DNA of 23,608 nt, from positions 1 through 23,608 of the forward strand of contig PXDW01000065.1 in the NCBI GenBank assembly GCA_003564925.1, in the 5' to 3' direction. Shown here one piece after another: positions 21,501-23,608 of the stretch; the stretch's first letter is position 1, and every line of letters starts with the position of its first letter. The notes under the pieces are model-generated. The model ran no database searches. It was not told where the DNA came from and saw nothing but the letters and a program-made list of their open reading frames with translations. The translations under genes were made by a program, and so were the position numbers. The DNA is from Candidatus Woesearchaeota archaeon (GTDB lineage Archaea; Nanobdellota; Nanobdellia; Woesearchaeales; PXDW01).

Positions 21501-22637
21501 ATGGAAACAAATGTAGAAAAGGCCTATAAGCTGGCTGTTAAAACATTAAGGGGCAATTACAGAGAAAATGGTATATATGCTGGCAAAAACCATTTTGATG
21601 ATTACTGGGCTAGAGACAGCTTCTTTTCCTGCCTTGCTGCATTAGATTTAAAAGATTATGAAATTGTCAAGAAAAATCTTCTTTTGTTTATTAAAAATCA
21701 AAAACAAAGCGGAGAAATGCCTCTAAGAATGGGAAATAGGTTTATATTGCCTAAATTTTTAGGAATAAAAATAAAAAAGGAATTAAAGCCCCGATTTGAG
21801 GAAGATAAAAATTTTTCATACCCTTTGGATCAAAACCTTCTTTTTGTTATCGCAGCTTCAGAATATGTAAAAAAAACAAAAAACAAGGATTTTGCAAAAA
21901 AATATTACCTTAATTTCAAAAGCGCAATTAACTTCATATTAAGGTATACAGACGGGACTTTGCTTAGTGAATCAGTTTATTCAAATTGGGAAGATTCTCT
22001 AAAGATTAGAGGACATATTATATACACTTCAGTATGCTATTATAAAGCCTTAAAATCAATTTCTTATCTTGCTAAAATTTTTGGTGATAAGTTATGGGAA
22101 AAGAATTACTCTTTAGAAGCCGAGAGGGTTAAAGATGAAATAAATAATGAATTATGGAACGGCTCTTATTTCTCATTAATGTTTTATAAAGGCAAAAGAC
22201 ATGATTATTTCAACACATCCGGAAATTTGCTTGCAATATATTGGGGATTAGCGGATAAACAACAAGCATTAAGTATACAGCATTGTTTGGAAGAGAAAGG
22301 CATAAGCAAATATGTTCCATCATTAACAAATCATCCAAGCTACCCTTTAAAATTTGTTTTTTTTCCATTGTATCTGATTGGGATGGGAGATTATCACAAT
22401 GGGCAATGCTGGTCATGGATTGGCTGCCTTGATGCTTTAGTAAAAGCAAAGCTAGGAATGAAAAAAGAATCAGTTTTATTGCTCGAAAGAATAGCAGATA
22501 AAATTATTGAATATAATCAGATATATGAAGTTTATGAAAAAAACGGAAAGCCCGTAAAAAGACTTTTCTATAAGTCAGAAGAAAACTTTTCATGGACAGC
22601 AGCTTTTTTTATTTTAGCTTATAAAGAATTTTTCTAG
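21501..22637 (+). CDS. six-hairpin glycosidase family protein (GH15 / amylo-alpha-1,6-glucosidase-like)
   Basis: A 378-aa protein with the pattern of an (alpha/alpha)6-barrel glycosidase. The N-terminal block YAGKNHFDDYWARDSFFSC (26-44) contains the W-x-RD-x-F motif of glycogen-debranching and glucoamylase-like enzymes. YSNWEDSLKIRGHIIYTSVC carries a candidate acid and the following barrel helix. GKRHDYFNTSGNLLAIYWGLAD and YHNGQCWSWIGCLDALVKAK are later barrel helices, and FSWTAAFFILAYKEFF closes the barrel. No signal peptide is seen, so it is probably cytoplasmic. It is shorter than typical debranching enzymes, with no extra N-terminal sugar-binding domain. The exact substrate is not determined. 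The end overlaps the convergent glycosyltransferase gene by 4 nt. Confidence 0.78.
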   Translation: METNVEKAYKLAVKTLRGNYRENGIYAGKNHFDDYWARDSFFSCLAALDLKDYEIVKKNLLLFIKNQKQSGEMPLRMGNRFILPKFLGIKIKKELKPRFEEDKNFSYPLDQNLLFVIAASEYVKKTKNKDFAKKYYLNFKSAINFILRYTDGTLLSESVYSNWEDSLKIRGHIIYTSVCYYKALKSISYLAKIFGDKLWEKNYSLEAERVKDEINNELWNGSYFSLMFYKGKRHDYFNTSGNLLAIYWGLADKQQALSIQHCLEEKGISKYVPSLTNHPSYPLKFVFFPLYLIGMGDYHNGQCWSWIGCLDALVKAKLGMKKESVLLLERIADKIIEYNQIYEVYEKNGKPVKRLFYKSEENFSWTAAFFILAYKEFF

Positions 22638-23335
22638 TAATTTCCAAATTCATAATCCTTTTCTTCACGAATTTCTCCCTTGAATAATCTTAGAAATGTA
22701 AAATAGATATACTTAATCGACAGCTTAAATCTCCCTTCTTTATCAAATCTTCTAACAGAAACCAATATTTTTTTTGACATTAATAAACCAAATTTTGAAA
22801 CTTTGCTAGCTCTTTTTACATAATCATGATCCTCAGCTATCTTTATAGTTTCATCAAAACCTTTTATTTTCTCATGTATTTTTTTCTTTACAAATATGCT
22901 AAAACCAGGAGCGTGAGGTGAAAACTTCTGTGTTATGAACATCCAACTATTTGGAACAAAGCCAACGATGAAGTAATCAATTAATTTTTTACTTAGGGGT
23001 TTGACACATGTTGTAGCTATACCAAGATTTCTTTTTTCAAATTCTTTTAGATTCTCTCTTAAAAAATTGTCACAAAGTATCACATCAGAATCAAAAAATA
23101 TTATTATTTCACCTTTTGCTATTTTTGCACCGTTGTTTCTTGCGACAGAAGGCAACCCTCCTTTAACAATTTTACATCCAAATTTTTTTGCAATCTCTCT
23201 TGTTTTATCTTTTGAATTAGCATCAGAAACAATAATTTCATAATTATTATAGTTTTGTTTCTTAATAGACTCAAGAAGCTTTGGAAGGTATTTTTCTTCA
23301 TTGAGGGTTGGTATGATTATGCTTATATCTATCAT
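22634..23335 (-). CDS. family 2 glycosyltransferase
   Basis: A 233-aa GT-A-fold transferase that moves a sugar from a nucleotide-sugar donor. The N-terminal ISIIIPTLNEEKYL (4-17) and VSDANSKDKT (36-45) form the nucleotide-binding part. ARNNGAKIAKGE (65-76) and the DxD-like FDSD (81-84; D82, D84) bind metal and diphosphate. GFDETIKIAEDHDYVKRA carries the catalytic-base ED motif. There are no membrane helices of note, though the basic C-terminus could touch the membrane. Its start codon overlaps the stop of the upstream glycosyltransferase (ATGA), so the two form an operon, likely for surface glycan or glycolipid synthesis. Confidence 0.92.
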   Translation of the reverse strand: MIDISIIIPTLNEEKYLPKLLESIKKQNYNNYEIIVSDANSKDKTREIAKKFGCKIVKGGLPSVARNNGAKIAKGEIIIFFDSDVILCDNFLRENLKEFEKRNLGIATTCVKPLSKKLIDYFIVGFVPNSWMFITQKFSPHAPGFSIFVKKKIHEKIKGFDETIKIAEDHDYVKRASKVSKFGLLMSKKILVSVRRFDKEGRFKLSIKYIYFTFLRLFKGEIREEKDYEFGNY

Positions 23336-23608
23336 TTATCCACCATATTTTCTTCTTTAAGCTTAGAATAAATATTTTCCCATTTATCCACAACTTTCTT
23401 TAAATCATATTCCTTGGAAAGCTTTATCGACTCTTTTCCCATACTCTCAAGAAGTTTTTTGTCATCAATAAGCTTGTTTATGTAATATGCTATTCTCTTG
23501 TAGTTTCCGGCCGGAGCGATAAAACCATTTTTTTCATGCTTTACAACAAAAGGGCAAGCCAATTTGTTTACTGCTATAACCGGCAGACCGCAAGACATTG
23601 CTTCTAGC
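23332..23608 (-). CDS. glycosyltransferase family 4, C-terminal part (cut by window edge)
   Basis: The minus-strand frame is open to the window end and encodes the last 91 complete residues of a GT-B-fold transferase. The first visible residues are LEAMSCGLPVIA, the E-x7-E/GxPVIA region that binds the donor nucleotide-sugar in GT4 enzymes, although the second Glu of the E-x7-E is not evident here. NGFIAPAGN and a C-terminal helix pair (INKLIDDKKLLESMG; VVDKWENIYSKLKEE) complete the usual end. The N-terminal acceptor domain lies outside the window. It overlaps the following GT2 gene by 4 nt. Confidence 0.9.
   Translation of the reverse strand, partial: LEAMSCGLPVIAVNKLACPFVVKHEKNGFIAPAGNYKRIAYYINKLIDDKKLLESMGKESIKLSKEYDLKKVVDKWENIYSKLKEENMVDK

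Noticed and set aside
1..23608. CRISPR array, insertion sequence, integrase or prophage
   Set aside because: No regularly spaced repeats, transposase motifs, terminal inverted repeats or phage genes were seen.

Overview
This window is a gene-dense, AT-rich stretch of an archaeal chromosome. Archaeal markers are an archaeal-type SRP RNA, DnaG primase of the archaeal Toprim type, both topoisomerase VI subunits, a family B DNA polymerase, ABCE1/Rli1, a two-KH-domain Pno1/Dim2 homologue, two intron-containing tRNAs, and TATA boxes placed to give leaderless or nearly leaderless mRNAs. Small proteins, an ITG-type membrane-anchored protein, a class III (anaerobic) ribonucleotide reductase and strong AT bias fit an anaerobic DPANN lineage (Woesearchaeota/Pacearchaeota-like). 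That placement is inference; no marker here proves it. I see no transposon, CRISPR array or prophage.

Layout. 1-2.8 kb: tail of a possible gene, SRP RNA (minus strand), an MBL-fold hydrolase, a presenilin-like intramembrane protease and two small unknown proteins. 2.8-5.6 kb: a HerA-like ATPase, divergent from a membrane-anchored SurA_N/thioredoxin chimera. 5.7-10.7 kb: information-processing genes, namely dnaG (minus) with a long 5' region holding a 21-codon ORF and a cloverleaf-like structured element, then the KH protein and the overlapping top6B-top6A pair. 10.7-11.0 kb: tRNA-Arg(TCT) and tRNA-Cys(GCA), 2 bp apart, each with an intron. 11.0-14.0 kb: nrdD-nrdG operon. 14.1-19.5 kb: DUF99 (endonuclease dU family), DUF1461 membrane protein, rli1 and polB. 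19.5-23.6 kb: NYN-domain protein, coiled-coil membrane protein, DUF5679 zinc ribbon, a startless gene remnant, a small winged-helix protein, a six-hairpin glycosidase and two glycosyltransferases, the last cut by the window end.

The most striking system is the anaerobic ribonucleotide reductase. The NrdD protein begins with a complete NrdR-type zinc ribbon (C3, C6, C30, C33 and an arginine cluster) followed by an ATP-cone, so an RNR catalytic subunit carries the DNA-binding domain of the bacterial RNR repressor. Its promoter has two identical perfect 14-bp palindromes (CACAATATATTGTG), 31 bp centre to centre, which match bacterial NrdR boxes in sequence and spacing. They lie between an archaeal TATA box and the start codon. 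The simplest reading is an enzyme that senses ATP/dATP through one cone and represses its own operon.

Other points of interest are the undescribed structured element and mini-ORF upstream of dnaG, the SurA_N/thioredoxin fusion lacking a parvulin domain, the tRNA-Arg intron inside the anticodon stem, and the start-less coding remnant at 20.8-21.1 kb.
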